The notes: generated by a model from the letters alone, not told the origin. A stretch of DNA of 64,000 nt from DASQFQ01 sp963811595 (GCA_963811595.1 CAWERW010000016.1:372001-436000), one strand, 5' to 3'. Positions 1 through 9,398 are shown, numbered from the stretch's first letter. Translations and numbers: made by a program.

Positions 1-87
1 CTGACCATCGACCTCGATCAGCATCCCGTTCGAGCCCTCGACGATGTGAATATCCGTCGGGGCTTCTGGGGTCAAAGTAGCTTCCAT
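1..87 (-). CDS. Start of an unidentified protein, cut by the window edge
   Basis: Reading the minus strand from an ATG at 87 gives 29 uninterrupted codons that run off the left edge (protein begins MEATLTPEAPTD and continues to IEVDGQ). The start lies 24 bp from the start of the divergent flavoprotein gene, so the two genes would share a short divergent control region. The visible part is too short to assign a family. It is called because the frame stays open to the edge and the position fits a divergent gene pair. Confidence 0.5.
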   Translation of the reverse strand, partial: MEATLTPEAPTDIHIVEGSNGMLIEVDGQ

Positions 88-111
88 CAGCGGCGAGATA
101 CTGTAGCGAAC

Positions 112-1254
112 ATGCCAGTACGGGCCACGAAGCGCGGAGCCGAGAGAACGCCGCTGAGCGGCGATTTCGACGTCGTCGTCTGCGGCGCCTCGTTCGCGGG
201 TCTCACCGTCGCGCGCGAGCTCCGGGGGACCGGCGCGCGCGTCCTGGTGCTGGATCGCTACGAGATCGGCGAGCGGCAGACCTCCGCGTGCGCCGTCCCC
301 ACGCAGTGGCTCGTCAACCTCGGGCTCGAGGATGCGGAGCTGCAGACGTTCGACTCGCTCGTCCTCCACACCCCGACCACCACCGCCCGCTGGCCGCTGC
401 CGTGGACGTTCTCGACCTTCGACTACCGGATGCTCTGCGCGCTGCTGTGGGAGCAGTGCGGGCCGTACGCCGAGTTCGAGACCGCCAAGGTCTCCGGGCG
501 CACCGGCAACGTCATCCACACCGACCGCGGCGACGTCTCGGCGGAGCTGATCGTCGACGCGCTCGGCTGGCGACGGCTGCTGGACCCCGATCGCGAGGTC
601 ACCCCGCCCGAAGCGCTGATGTCGCGCGGGCTCGAGGTCCATCCGGCCGGCACCGGCAAGGATCTCGAGGTCTGGATCCACAAGGGCTACATCGAGGCGG
701 GCTACGGCTGGTCGTTCCCCGCCGGCGACGAGGTCCGGGTGGGCGTCGGCTCGTTCGAGCCGCGCCATCACGTCAAGGAGCCGACCGTCCGACTCGCCGG
801 CGACCTCGGCCTCCCGCCCGACGGCTACCAAGGCAACTGGATCCCCCACGCGATCCGCCCGGCGGCCGCCGATGGCGTCTTCTTCGTCGGTGACTCGGCG
901 GGCCACTGCATCCCCCTGACCGCCGAGGGCATCCGCACCGCGTTCTACTTCGGCATCGCCGCCGGGCGCGAGCTGCGCGCCGTGCTCGACGGCGAGCAAT
1001 CGCGCGAGCAGGCGCTCGTGCGCTATGCGCACTTCTCGGCCGAGCGCGCCTGGAAGTTCGCATGGATGAAGCGCTGGCAGGACACGGTGTGGCGCCTGCG
1101 CCCGCGTGCCCGCGACGCGCTCGTGCGCTCGTTGACGCACCGCCGCGCCGCCGCGTGGGCCTTTGGGCACTACTGGCGCATCGCCCCGCCCGAGTTCGCG
1201 CTGCCTGCGCCGCCGCTGGCGGTCGCCCCGGCGTCAGCGCGGTACGCCGCCTAG
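112..1254 (+). CDS. FAD-dependent oxidoreductase, geranylgeranyl-reductase/lycopene-cyclase-like
   Basis: A 380-residue flavoprotein. A Rossmann-type dinucleotide fold opens the protein (VVCGASFAGL near residues 16-25, then LVLDR), and the FAD-binding GDSAGHCIPLTAEGIRTAF stretch lies near residue 265. These features fit the family that holds geranylgeranyl reductases, lycopene cyclases and some halogenases; the substrate cannot be read from sequence. The ATG at 112 is preferred over the GTG at 46 because it aligns with the start of a close paralogue at 35630-36766. The carbonic anhydrase gene begins directly after its stop codon, so the two are probably co-transcribed. Confidence 0.85.
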   Translation: MPVRATKRGAERTPLSGDFDVVVCGASFAGLTVARELRGTGARVLVLDRYEIGERQTSACAVPTQWLVNLGLEDAELQTFDSLVLHTPTTTARWPLPWTFSTFDYRMLCALLWEQCGPYAEFETAKVSGRTGNVIHTDRGDVSAELIVDALGWRRLLDPDREVTPPEALMSRGLEVHPAGTGKDLEVWIHKGYIEAGYGWSFPAGDEVRVGVGSFEPRHHVKEPTVRLAGDLGLPPDGYQGNWIPHAIRPAAADGVFFVGDSAGHCIPLTAEGIRTAFYFGIAAGRELRAVLDGEQSREQALVRYAHFSAERAWKFAWMKRWQDTVWRLRPRARDALVRSLTHRRAAAWAFGHYWRIAPPEFALPAPPLAVAPASARYAA

Positions 1255-1665
1255 ATGGAGGGCTTCGACTGGGCGCCCTTCGGCCGCGCCACGCCCGATC
1301 CCGAGACGCCTGCGGCGGCGTCGGCGACCCCGGCCCGGCGCATGGCGGTCGTCAGCTGCATGGACGCCCGGCTCGACCCGTTGCGCGCGCTCGGCCTGCA
1401 GCTCGGCGACGCCCACGTGATCCGCAACGCGGGCTCGGTGGTCGGCGACGACGTCCTGCACTCGCTCGAGGCATCCCGCGCGCTCGCGGACACCAGCACC
1501 GTGGTCCTCCTCGCCCACTCCGACTGCCGCGCGCATGACGGCGACGACGAGGTCGCCCGGGCGATCGTGCGCAACGGCGTCGAGCGGGTGCGCGCCGCCC
1601 TGCCGGGCGTCGAGGTGTCCGCTGCCTTCTACGACCTCGCCGCCGGGCGCCTCAGCCGGCTCTGA
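1255..1665 (+). CDS. Short beta-carbonic anhydrase
   Basis: A 136-residue protein expected to interconvert CO2 and bicarbonate. The zinc ligands of beta-carbonic anhydrases are present: Cys35 in CMDAR with the Asp37/Arg39 pair, and His88/Cys91 in HSDC. The RNAGSVVGDD stretch is also typical. It resembles the small actinobacterial subclass but is shorter than the roughly 160 residues I expect there, lacking a long insert between HSDC and the C-terminal segment. The C-terminus FYDLAAGRL looks complete. Its ATG follows the flavoprotein stop with no gap, and its 3' end overlaps the convergent esterase gene by 14 bp. Confidence 0.8.
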   Translation: MEGFDWAPFGRATPDPETPAAASATPARRMAVVSCMDARLDPLRALGLQLGDAHVIRNAGSVVGDDVLHSLEASRALADTSTVVLLAHSDCRAHDGDDEVARAIVRNGVERVRAALPGVEVSAAFYDLAAGRLSRL

Positions 1666-2542
1666 GGCGCGCGCGCAGCGCCGCGGCGACCTCGTCGATC
1701 GCCTCGCGCGTCGCGTCCGTGGCCGCCATCCAGCGCCAGAAGCCGTGCAGCGTGCCGTCGAAGCGGCGGTGGGTGACGTCCACGCCCGCCTCGGCGAGCC
1801 GGTCGACGAGCGCCTCGCCCTCGTCGCGCAGGACGTCGAACTCGGACGTCAGCACGTAGGTGGGCGGGAGCCCGGCGAGGTCGGTCGCCCGTAGCGGCGA
1901 CGCGTCGGGCTGGAGCCCGTCGGCGCCGTCGAGGTAGAGGTTCCAGTAGCGCTGCATGCCGGCGGCGGTGAGCCCGTAGCGCTCCTTGAAGTCGCGGTAG
2001 GAGGGCGTGTTGAGCCCCGCGTCGCAGACGGGGTAGATCAGCGCCATCATTGCGAGGCGGTCGCGCAGGCGCCGCGCGACGCCGATCGCGAGGTTGCCGC
2101 CGGCGCTGTCGCCCGCCACCGCGAGCGGCTCGTCAGGGTGCTGCTCCGCGAGCGCCCGCGCGGCCGCCGCGCAGTCCTCGAGCGCCGCCGGGAAGGGGTG
2201 CTCGGGCGCCAGCCGGTAGCCGACGCTGGCGACGGTCGCCCCGGAGGCGTTGGCGAGCGCGCGGCAGACGGTGTCGAACGAATCGATCGAGCCGACCGCC
2301 CAGCCGCCGCCGTGGAAGTAGGCGACCACGCCCTGCGCGCCGTCGGGCCGGTAGAGCCGCACCGGGATGCGGCCGGCGACCTCGTCGTCGCGGACCTCGG
2401 CGACCTCCTCGCCGGGCCCGCTGAGCTGCTCGGTCTCCTGCTCGTGGCCCGCGCGCGCCTGCTCGATCGGCACCTCGTGGGCGGGCGGGCCGTCGACGGC
2501 GTTCATGCCGTCGAGCACCTTCTGGATGCCGGGATCGAGCAC
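1652..2542 (-). CDS. Alpha/beta-hydrolase, HSL-family esterase/lipase
   Basis: A 296-residue carboxylesterase of the hormone-sensitive-lipase (Est/LipN) family that probably hydrolyses short-chain esters in the cytoplasm. The oxyanion-hole HGGG is at 77-80, the nucleophile is Ser146 in GDSAGG, the acid is Asp236 in EFDVLRDEG and the catalytic His266 is in LHGF. No signal peptide is seen. The GTG at 2542 is chosen because it follows the stop of the upstream gene by ten bases; an internal ATG at 2503 would give a protein 13 residues shorter with all catalytic residues. The open frame continues far upstream only as antisense to the calcium-repeat gene. Confidence 0.85.
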   Translation of the reverse strand: MLDPGIQKVLDGMNAVDGPPAHEVPIEQARAGHEQETEQLSGPGEEVAEVRDDEVAGRIPVRLYRPDGAQGVVAYFHGGGWAVGSIDSFDTVCRALANASGATVASVGYRLAPEHPFPAALEDCAAAARALAEQHPDEPLAVAGDSAGGNLAIGVARRLRDRLAMMALIYPVCDAGLNTPSYRDFKERYGLTAAGMQRYWNLYLDGADGLQPDASPLRATDLAGLPPTYVLTSEFDVLRDEGEALVDRLAEAGVDVTHRRFDGTLHGFWRWMAATDATREAIDEVAAALRARLRAG

Positions 2543-2552
2543 GGCGCGGACC

Positions 2553-4322
2553 CTAGCGTTGCGCGAGGTTGCCGAACGCGTCGGTGACCTCGACCCGCGC
2601 GCGGCCGCGGATGAAGACGTAGGTCGTGCCGCGGCCGGCGAGCGCGGCGGTGGCCTGGCGGACGGTCGCGCCCCGGCGCTGGACGCGGGCGACGACGAAG
2701 CAGCGCTCGGAGCAGGCCACGCGCACGGCGCCGGTGAGCCGCCGCACGCGCACGCGCGGCGGCTGCCTGTCGGCCGGCCACGCGCCGTCGGCGGGGCGCC
2801 AGCGGCGGCTCGGCGCCTCGTCGAGATCGCAGGCGGCGCCGAGGCCGTCGCGGTCGCGGTCGGCCTGCAGAGGGTCGGGCGCGCGCGGGCAGCGGTCGCC
2901 CGGGTCGAAGACGCCGTCGTCGTCATCGTCGGGGTCGCAGGCGTCGCCCTGGCGGTCGGCGTCCAGGTCGGCCCGCTGGTCGTCGCGGATGCCCGGGCAG
3001 GAGTCGAGCGGGTCGAGCGCGCCGTCGCCGTCCGAGTCGCGGTCGCAGGCGTCGCCGTGGCCGTTGCCGTCGCGGTCGGCCTGGTCCGGGTTGGCGGCGA
3101 GGCGGCAGTTGTCGCCGCCGCGCTCCTCCGCGCCGTCGCCGTCGGGATCGCGGTCGCAGGCGTCGCCGGCGCCGTCGCGGTCGAGGTCCGCCTGGTCGGC
3201 GTTGCGGAAGAACGGGCAGTTGTCGGCGGCGAAGACGCCGTCGCCGTCGGTGTCGCCCGGCTCGGGATGCGCGGCGCGGGCGCGCGGTGGCGCCAGCCGG
3301 ATCGCGCGCACGAGCGCGAGCCGCGAGTTGCCCGCCCGGTCGGTGCCGACGACCGCCATCCGCAGGGTCGCCCTGCGGCCGCGCCGCAGGGCGCGCGCGG
3401 CGGCCCTCCGCGCCCGCCCGGTCAGCCGCACCGTCAGCTCCGCGCCGCCGCCGCCCACCCGCACCGCGCGGCGGTCGCCCTGCACCGGCAGCGCGAGGCC
3501 GCCCACGCGCAGGAAGCCCGACGCGCTCAGCACCCCGCGCTCCCCCAGCGTGGCGAGGATCCGCACGCGCTCCGGCGGCTGCCGGGTCCGCGCGGCCGCG
3601 CGCACGCGCGGGGCGATGTCGTCGGCGGCCGCCGGCCCGGGCTCGGGCGGCGCGGGCACCGCGATCCGCTCGACGCGCTCGCAGTCGGCGCCGACGCGGT
3701 CGAGCGTGTCTGCCTCGACGCGGTCCTCGCCGTCGCCGCACAGCAGCTCGTCGGCCTGGCCGTCGCGGGCGCGCAGCAGGTCGTCGCCCGCGCCCCCGTC
3801 GAGCCGGTCGCGGCCGAGGCCGCCGTCGAGCGCGTCGGCCCCGCCCGCGCCCGCGAGCGCGTCGTCGGCCGGGCCGCCGGCGAGCCGGTCGCCGCCCTCC
3901 CCGGCCGCGAGCCGGTCCGCGCCGTCGCCGCCCAGCAGCACGTCGGCCGCCGGGCCGCCGGCGAGGTCGTCGGCGCCGGCGCCGCCGCGCAGCTCGGCGG
4001 CCACGGCGACGGTCGCGCGGTCCTCGCGGTCGCCGAGCGCCGCCACGACGCGCGCGGCGCGGCAGCGGACCTCGATCACGTCGAACGTGCGCTGGTCGAT
4101 GTCCGTGATGCGGCAGGGGCCCGGGTCGATGCCGCCCGCCACCGCCTCGTCGCGGAGCACGATCGAGCGGCCCGCCGCGCGGACGGTGAGCGAGTTGAGC
4201 GACGTGGCGTCGCGCGCCAGGTAGGCGATCCGGCCGCCGCGCTCACGGACGAGCGAGTGGGCCTCGGCGAGGGGCGGCGCGACGAGGCAGAGCGCCGCCG
4301 CGAGGGCGAGCGCCGCCCGCAC
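2553..4322 (-). CDS. Secreted protein with RTX-like and thrombospondin type 3 calcium-binding repeats
   Basis: A 589-residue exported protein. A signal peptide (AALALAAALCLVAPPLAEA) is followed by a small N-terminal domain. Next comes an RTX-like block of GGxGxDxLxGG repeats (about 115-210), a middle beta domain, and thrombospondin type 3 repeats rich in DxDGDG and DNCP/DACD (about 360-490), then a C-terminal domain. Both repeat types bind calcium, so the protein is likely an extracellular or surface protein stabilised by Ca2+. The GTG start at 4322 overlaps the stop of the XdhC Rossmann gene (TAGTG), suggesting translational coupling. The ligand is unknown. The DNA is highly repetitive, which produces many spurious long antisense frames. 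Confidence 0.75.
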   Translation of the reverse strand: MRAALALAAALCLVAPPLAEAHSLVRERGGRIAYLARDATSLNSLTVRAAGRSIVLRDEAVAGGIDPGPCRITDIDQRTFDVIEVRCRAARVVAALGDREDRATVAVAAELRGGAGADDLAGGPAADVLLGGDGADRLAAGEGGDRLAGGPADDALAGAGGADALDGGLGRDRLDGGAGDDLLRARDGQADELLCGDGEDRVEADTLDRVGADCERVERIAVPAPPEPGPAAADDIAPRVRAAARTRQPPERVRILATLGERGVLSASGFLRVGGLALPVQGDRRAVRVGGGGAELTVRLTGRARRAAARALRRGRRATLRMAVVGTDRAGNSRLALVRAIRLAPPRARAAHPEPGDTDGDGVFAADNCPFFRNADQADLDRDGAGDACDRDPDGDGAEERGGDNCRLAANPDQADRDGNGHGDACDRDSDGDGALDPLDSCPGIRDDQRADLDADRQGDACDPDDDDDGVFDPGDRCPRAPDPLQADRDRDGLGAACDLDEAPSRRWRPADGAWPADRQPPRVRVRRLTGAVRVACSERCFVVARVQRRGATVRQATAALAGRGTTYVFIRGRARVEVTDAFGNLAQR

Positions 4323-5077
4323 TACCCAGCGGCGGAGGGCGCCGGCGCGTCGTCCTGCGCGTGGATGCGGCGCTTGGCGTCCTGCAGCCGCCCGCCCGGC
4401 CGCCCGGCGCGCACCGCGAGGATCTCGCCGAGGATCGACAGCGCCGTCTCCTCCTGCGACTCGGCGCCGATGTCGAGCCCGCACGGGCCCGCGATGCGCT
4501 CCAGCGCCGCCTCGCTCACGCCCGCCTCGAGCAGGCGCGCGCGGCGCTTCTCCTGGTTGCGGCGCGAGCCGAGCGCGCCGATGTAGAACGCCTCGGTCTG
4601 GAGGATCGCCTCCAGCGCGGGCTGGTCGAACTTCGCGTCGTGGGTGAGCACGACGAACGCGGTCTGGTGGTCCGGGGCGACCCGCGCGATCGCCTCCTGC
4701 GGCCATTCGACGATCAGCTCGTCGGCGCTCGGGAAGCGCTCGGCGGTCGCGAACGCGCGCCGGGCGTCGGCGACGTACGTCGCCCAGCCCAGGTTCTTGG
4801 CCGCCTGGCAGAGCGCCTCGGCGGTGTCGACCGCGCCGTAGACGAGCAGCCGCGGCGGGGGCATGTAGACCTCGGCGAAGACCTTCCGGCCCTCGAGCTC
4901 GAGCAGCGCGTTGCGCGCGCCGCGGATGACCTCGTCGGCCTCGCCGGCGAGCTCGACGCCCGTCTCCCCCTCCTCGACCAGCCACTTCGTGCCGGCGCCC
5001 TCGCCCTCGACGACCGTGAACAGCACGGCGCGCCCGCCGCGCTCCTGCACGGCGGCGAGGCGCTCCAGGAGGTTCAC
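4322..5077 (-). CDS. XdhC-family protein, Rossmann-fold half
   Basis: A 251-residue protein matching the C-terminal XdhC Rossmann domain that helps insert sulfurated molybdenum cofactor into xanthine dehydrogenase/CO-dehydrogenase-type enzymes. RLLVYGAVDTAEALCQAAKNLGW is the nucleotide-binding motif, and TEAFYIGALGSRRNQEKRR followed by GPCGLDIGAESQEETALSI is the family's C-terminal signature. The GTG at 5077 overlaps the stop of the preceding XdhC N-terminal-half gene by 4 bp (GTGA). Many bacteria carry these halves fused; here they are separate coupled genes. No molybdenum hydroxylase gene lies in this window. Confidence 0.8.
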   Translation of the reverse strand: MNLLERLAAVQERGGRAVLFTVVEGEGAGTKWLVEEGETGVELAGEADEVIRGARNALLELEGRKVFAEVYMPPPRLLVYGAVDTAEALCQAAKNLGWATYVADARRAFATAERFPSADELIVEWPQEAIARVAPDHQTAFVVLTHDAKFDQPALEAILQTEAFYIGALGSRRNQEKRRARLLEAGVSEAALERIAGPCGLDIGAESQEETALSILGEILAVRAGRPGGRLQDAKRRIHAQDDAPAPSAAG

Positions 5078-5385
5078 TCGACCTTCTCCACGAACACGTC
5101 GATCTCGCCGCCGCACGGCAGCCCGACGTTCCAGCCCTCGTCGTCGGAGATCCCGTAGGTCAGCAGCTTCGGCTTCCCGCTCGCGAAGACCTCCTCGGCC
5201 TCCTGCACGATCGCGGACTCGACGCAGCCGCCGGAGACGGAGCCGCACAGCGCGCCGCTGCGCGAGACGGCGAACGAGGAGCCGACGGGACGGGGTGCGG
5301 AGCGGCGCGTGCCGACGACGGTGGCGACCACCACGTCGTCGCCCTCGTCGCGCCAGCGGCGGATGTCGTCGAGCAGTTCTTTCAT
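5074..5385 (-). CDS. XdhC/CoxI-family protein, N-terminal half
   Basis: A 103-residue protein corresponding to the XdhC_CoxI domain. APRPVGSSFAVSRSG and GSVSGGCVESAIVQEAEEV are the recognisable conserved segments, followed by the YGISDDEGWNVGLPCGGEIDVFVE motif near the C-terminus. With the downstream Rossmann half it should form a molybdenum-enzyme maturation factor. The ATG at 5385 lies 35 bp from the start of the divergent aldehyde dehydrogenase, so both are probably driven from the same short divergent region. The gene overlaps the next by 4 bp. Confidence 0.8.
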   Translation of the reverse strand: MKELLDDIRRWRDEGDDVVVATVVGTRRSAPRPVGSSFAVSRSGALCGSVSGGCVESAIVQEAEEVFASGKPKLLTYGISDDEGWNVGLPCGGEIDVFVEKVE

Positions 5386-5420
5386 GCTCAGAGAGTAATT
5401 GACGCGCGTAGGATCCCGCC

Positions 5421-6869
<1,449 letters not shown>

Positions 6870-6890
6870 GGCGTTCGCGGCGGAGTGGAA

Positions 6891-7047
6891 CGAACGTCAA
6901 CTGCAGCTGGGTAGGGAAGCGGTTCGGCTGCCGCGGGGGCCTCGAACCGGGGGTGTGCTGCGTTTGTAGGAATTATTCCGACAAACGCAGCACACCCCTG
7001 CCGCGGCGGCCTGAACCCTCCCCCTCAATGCCCGCCGTTGACGTTCG
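6891..7047. repeat. Palindromic intergenic element, family A, copy 1
   Basis: The outer arms CGAACGTCAAC (6891-6901) and GTTGACGTTCG (7037-7047) are inverted repeats, and inner segments of the two halves also pair (GGTTCGGCTGCCGCGG near 6921 with its near-complement near 7000-7017). The centre is an 18-bp perfect stem (6950-6967 with 6981-6998) around a 13-nt loop. A related element lies at 41463-41661 in the opposite orientation. Both sit between convergent genes. The element may act as a bidirectional terminator or be a small non-autonomous repeat; it encodes no protein. Confidence 0.8.
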
Positions 7048-7053
7048 CCGGCG

Positions 7054-7296
7054 CTAGAAGCCCCGCCGCTCCCGCGCCTGGATCGCCCGCGGGTCGCGCT
7101 CGTCGGAGCGGCGCGAGACCCAGACGGCGTGGCCGAGCCAGAGCAGGAACAGCACGACCATGACGATCGTGAGCGTGAGCACCTCGCCGGGCGAGTAGGC
7201 GCCGAGCGCGAGCAGGAAGACGAACAGCGCGACGAGAGCCAGGAGCAGGATCCAGAAGCTCTCGGTCATCACGGCCCAGATGCGCCGCCCGTTCAT
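7054..7296 (-). CDS. Small two-helix membrane protein
   Basis: An 80-residue protein with two hydrophobic segments (about 14-34 and 42-63) and a basic/acidic C-terminal tail (SRRSDERDPRAIQARERRGF). It matches no family I recognise. The ATG lies three bases after the stop of the methylmalonate-semialdehyde dehydrogenase gene upstream, so it is probably the last gene of that transcript. It ends just before palindromic element A. Called from position, strand and clean hydrophobic pattern. Confidence 0.65.
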   Translation of the reverse strand: MNGRRIWAVMTESFWILLLALVALFVFLLALGAYSPGEVLTLTIVMVVLFLLWLGHAVWVSRRSDERDPRAIQARERRGF

Positions 7297-7299
7297 CGC

Positions 7300-8781
7300 T
7301 CAGGACTCTACGAAATAGCGCCCCGTCTCGCCACCCGAGAACCAGCGACTCGTGACGGTCTTCTTGCGCGTGTAGAACTCGACCGCGTCCGGGCCGTGGG
7401 CGTGCAGATCGCCGAGGAAGGAGTCCTTCCAGCCGCTGAACGGGAAGAACGCCACCGGCGCGGCGACGCCGACGTTGACGCCGATCATCCCGACCTCGAC
7501 CTCGTGGCGGAAGCGCCGGACCGCGGCGCCCGACTCGGTGAAGATCGAGACGCCGTTGCCGTAGGCGCTGCGGTTGACGGTCGCGATCGCGTCCTCGAGC
7601 GACTCGGCGTGCACCATCGCGAGCACCGGGCCGAACACCTCGTCGCGCCACACCTCCATCTCGGGCGTGACGCCGTCGACGATCGTCGGGCCGACGAACC
7701 CGTCCGGCGCGTCGCGGCCGTCGAGCACGACGTCGGCGCCCTCGGCGGCGGCGCGATCCACGTAGCCGCGGACGCGCTCGCACGCCTCGGGAGAGATCAG
7801 CGGGCCGACGTCGATGCCCTCCTCGAGCCCGTCGCCGACCTTCATGCCGGCGGCCGCCTCGCGCAGCGCGTCGCGCAGCCGCGAGTGCGCGTCGCCGACC
7901 GCCACCACCACGGAGCCGGCCATGCAGCGCTGGCCCGCGGCGCCGAAGGCGGAGCCGAGGATGCCGCTGACGGTCTTGTCGAGCACGGCGTCCGGCATCA
8001 CGACCATGTGGTTCTTCGCGCCGCCCAGCGCCTGCACGCGCTTGCCGCGCGCCGCCGCCCGCGCGTAGACGTGGCGCGCGACCTTCGCGGAGCCGACGAA
8101 CGACACCGCGTCGATGTCCGGGTGGTCGAGGATCGCGTCGGCGATGCCGCGGTCGCCGTTGACGAGGCTGACGACGCCCGGGGGCAGGTCGAGCTCGTCG
8201 AGCATCTCGAACGCGAGGTTCTGCGTCATCGGCACCTGCTCCGACGGCTTGAGCACGAAGCTGTTGCCGCACGCGATCGCGAACGGCAGGAACCAGAACG
8301 GCACCATCGCGGGGAAGTTGAACGGCACGATCGCCGCGCACACGCCGACCGGTTGGCGCACCGTCTCGGCGTCCACGTTGCGCGCGACGTCCTCGATGAT
8401 CCGGCCCTGCATCGTGGTCGGCACCGCGCACGCGGCCTCGACCATCTCGATCATGCGCCCGACCTCGGCCTTCGCGTCGGGCAGCGTCTTGCCCATCTCG
8501 GCCGTCACGCAGCGCGCGAGCTCGTCGCGGCGCGCGACGAGCTTCTCGCGCAGCGCGAACAGCCGCCGCGCGCGCTCGGGCACGGAGACCGCGCGCCACT
8601 CGGGGAGCGCGGCGCGGGCGGCGGCGACGGCGGCGTCGAGCTCGCCGGGTGTGGAGAGCGGGACGCGCGCGAGCACCTCGCCGGTCGCGGGATTGGTGAC
8701 GTCGAGCAGCTCGGAGGACTCGGACTCGGTCCAGCGGCCGCCCACGTAGTTGCTGAGAAGACGTGTGGTGGTGGTGGCCAT
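7300..8781 (-). CDS. mmsA: CoA-acylating methylmalonate-semialdehyde dehydrogenase
   Basis: A 493-residue aldehyde dehydrogenase of the MMSDH class, which converts methylmalonate semialdehyde (valine catabolism) or malonate semialdehyde (inositol/beta-alanine routes) to propionyl- or acetyl-CoA. Diagnostic motifs are PFNFPAMVPFWFLPFAIA (about 153-170, Asn155), LGGAKNHMVVMPDA (252-265) and catalytic Cys286 in AAGQRCMAGS. The Gly-Ala-Lys-Asn replaces the Glu-containing ELGG motif of ordinary hydrolytic aldehyde dehydrogenases, as expected for CoA-acylating enzymes. A small membrane protein follows. The upstream leader contains two strong inverted repeats (8809-8890). Confidence 0.9.
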   Translation of the reverse strand: MATTTTRLLSNYVGGRWTESESSELLDVTNPATGEVLARVPLSTPGELDAAVAAARAALPEWRAVSVPERARRLFALREKLVARRDELARCVTAEMGKTLPDAKAEVGRMIEMVEAACAVPTTMQGRIIEDVARNVDAETVRQPVGVCAAIVPFNFPAMVPFWFLPFAIACGNSFVLKPSEQVPMTQNLAFEMLDELDLPPGVVSLVNGDRGIADAILDHPDIDAVSFVGSAKVARHVYARAAARGKRVQALGGAKNHMVVMPDAVLDKTVSGILGSAFGAAGQRCMAGSVVVAVGDAHSRLRDALREAAAGMKVGDGLEEGIDVGPLISPEACERVRGYVDRAAAEGADVVLDGRDAPDGFVGPTIVDGVTPEMEVWRDEVFGPVLAMVHAESLEDAIATVNRSAYGNGVSIFTESGAAVRRFRHEVEVGMIGVNVGVAAPVAFFPFSGWKDSFLGDLHAHGPDAVEFYTRKKTVTSRWFSGGETGRYFVES

Positions 8782-8808
8782 GCGTCGAGCCTAGTGGGTC
8801 TTCCCGTG

Positions 8809-8847
8809 GCCTGACGGCCGAGAGACCGTTCGCCGGCCCCGTCAGGC
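8809..8847. repeat. Inverted repeat in the mmsA leader
   Basis: The arms GCCTGACGG (8809-8817) and CCGTCAGGC (8839-8847) are perfectly complementary, separated by 21 nt that begin with CCG and end with CGGCC and so extend the pairing. It lies between the DMT-protein stop (8955) and the mmsA start (8781), both on the minus strand. No T-tract follows in either direction. It could be an attenuator, a processing stem or an operator. Confidence 0.5.
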
Positions 8848-8856
8848 AAGGACGCA

Positions 8857-8890
8857 GATCCGAAGGAATACCTCTGGTATTTCGAGGATC
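8857..8890. repeat. Nested inverted repeat with atypical composition
   Basis: GATCC(GAA)GGAATACC-TCT-GGTATTTC(GA)GGATC forms a two-part stem: 5 bp outer, then 7 of 8 bp inner, around a 3-nt loop. It is distinctly AT-richer than the surroundings. It is followed at 8893-8920 by a second GC-rich self-complementary stretch (GCCGCC/GGCGGC). Together with the 8809-8847 repeat it makes most of the 173-bp gap upstream of mmsA structured. A leader RNA element or an operator are both possible. Confidence 0.45.
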
Positions 8891-8954
8891 GAGGACGCCG
8901 CCTGGCGGGAGGCGGCGGACGCCGATCTCGGGCGTCAGGTCGCGGGGAGGCCCA

Positions 8955-9398
8955 CTACCCCCGGACGACGAGCAGCGTCCCGACGGCGAGCAGGACGACC
9001 CCGATCGCCTTGCTGACGCTGATCGGGTCCTTGTCGAGGCCGAGGAGCCCGAACTGGTCGACGATCACCGAGGCCGTGAGCTGGCCGGCGATCGCCGTGG
9101 CGACCACCCCGCCGGCGCCGAGCGCGCGCACCGCCACGAGGATGGTCGAGACGTAGCAGGCGCCGAGCACGCCGCCGAGCAGGAACTGCGGCGCGACGGA
9201 GCGGACGTCGGCGATCTGGCCGTAGCCCCCGCGCGCGAGGCCGGCGATCACCGCGAGGATGATCGTTCCGGTCAGGAACGAGACGAACGCGGCCTGGAAG
9301 TTGCCGATGTGCTTGCCGAGCCCCGAGTTGATCGGCGCCTGGATCGCCAGCAGCCCGCCGACGACCGCGGTCAGCACGACGGCCAGCCCGCGGTCCAC
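8955..9398 (-). CDS. DMT-superfamily membrane protein, DUF606/YdcZ type
   Basis: A 147-residue integral membrane protein with about five hydrophobic segments. The first reads VVLTAVVGGLLAIQAPINSGLG, and AGQLTASVIVDQFGLLG lies in the fourth. This matches the small four-to-five-helix drug/metabolite transporter-like DUF606 family, often found as homo- or heterodimers; the substrate is unknown. The GTG start at 9398 shares its G with the polA stop codon (TAGTG), so it should be translated by coupling to polA. No functional link with DNA repair is implied. Confidence 0.8.
   Translation of the reverse strand: MDRGLAVVLTAVVGGLLAIQAPINSGLGKHIGNFQAAFVSFLTGTIILAVIAGLARGGYGQIADVRSVAPQFLLGGVLGACYVSTILVAVRALGAGGVVATAIAGQLTASVIVDQFGLLGLDKDPISVSKAIGVVLLAVGTLLVVRG

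Noticed and set aside
46..111. GTG start at 46 for the first flavoprotein
   Set aside because: The extra 22 residues are absent from the close paralogue at 35630-36766, and the region overlaps the start of a divergent gene.
1255..1665. Carbonic anhydrase as a truncated pseudogene
   Set aside because: All zinc ligands and the normal C-terminal segment are present, so a shortened but functional enzyme is more likely.
2367..4586. Several long open frames on both strands across the calcium-repeat gene, up to 810 codons
   Set aside because: They are produced by the regular GC-rich repeats. Only the minus frame with a signal peptide, DxDGDG repeats and a stop just before the esterase gene looks like protein.
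6891..7047. Element A as an insertion sequence or as coding DNA (CVCRNYSD-type peptide conserved in both copies)
   Set aside because: No transposase frame. The conserved peptide results from the conserved hairpin, and in each copy it is in a frame without a start of its own.
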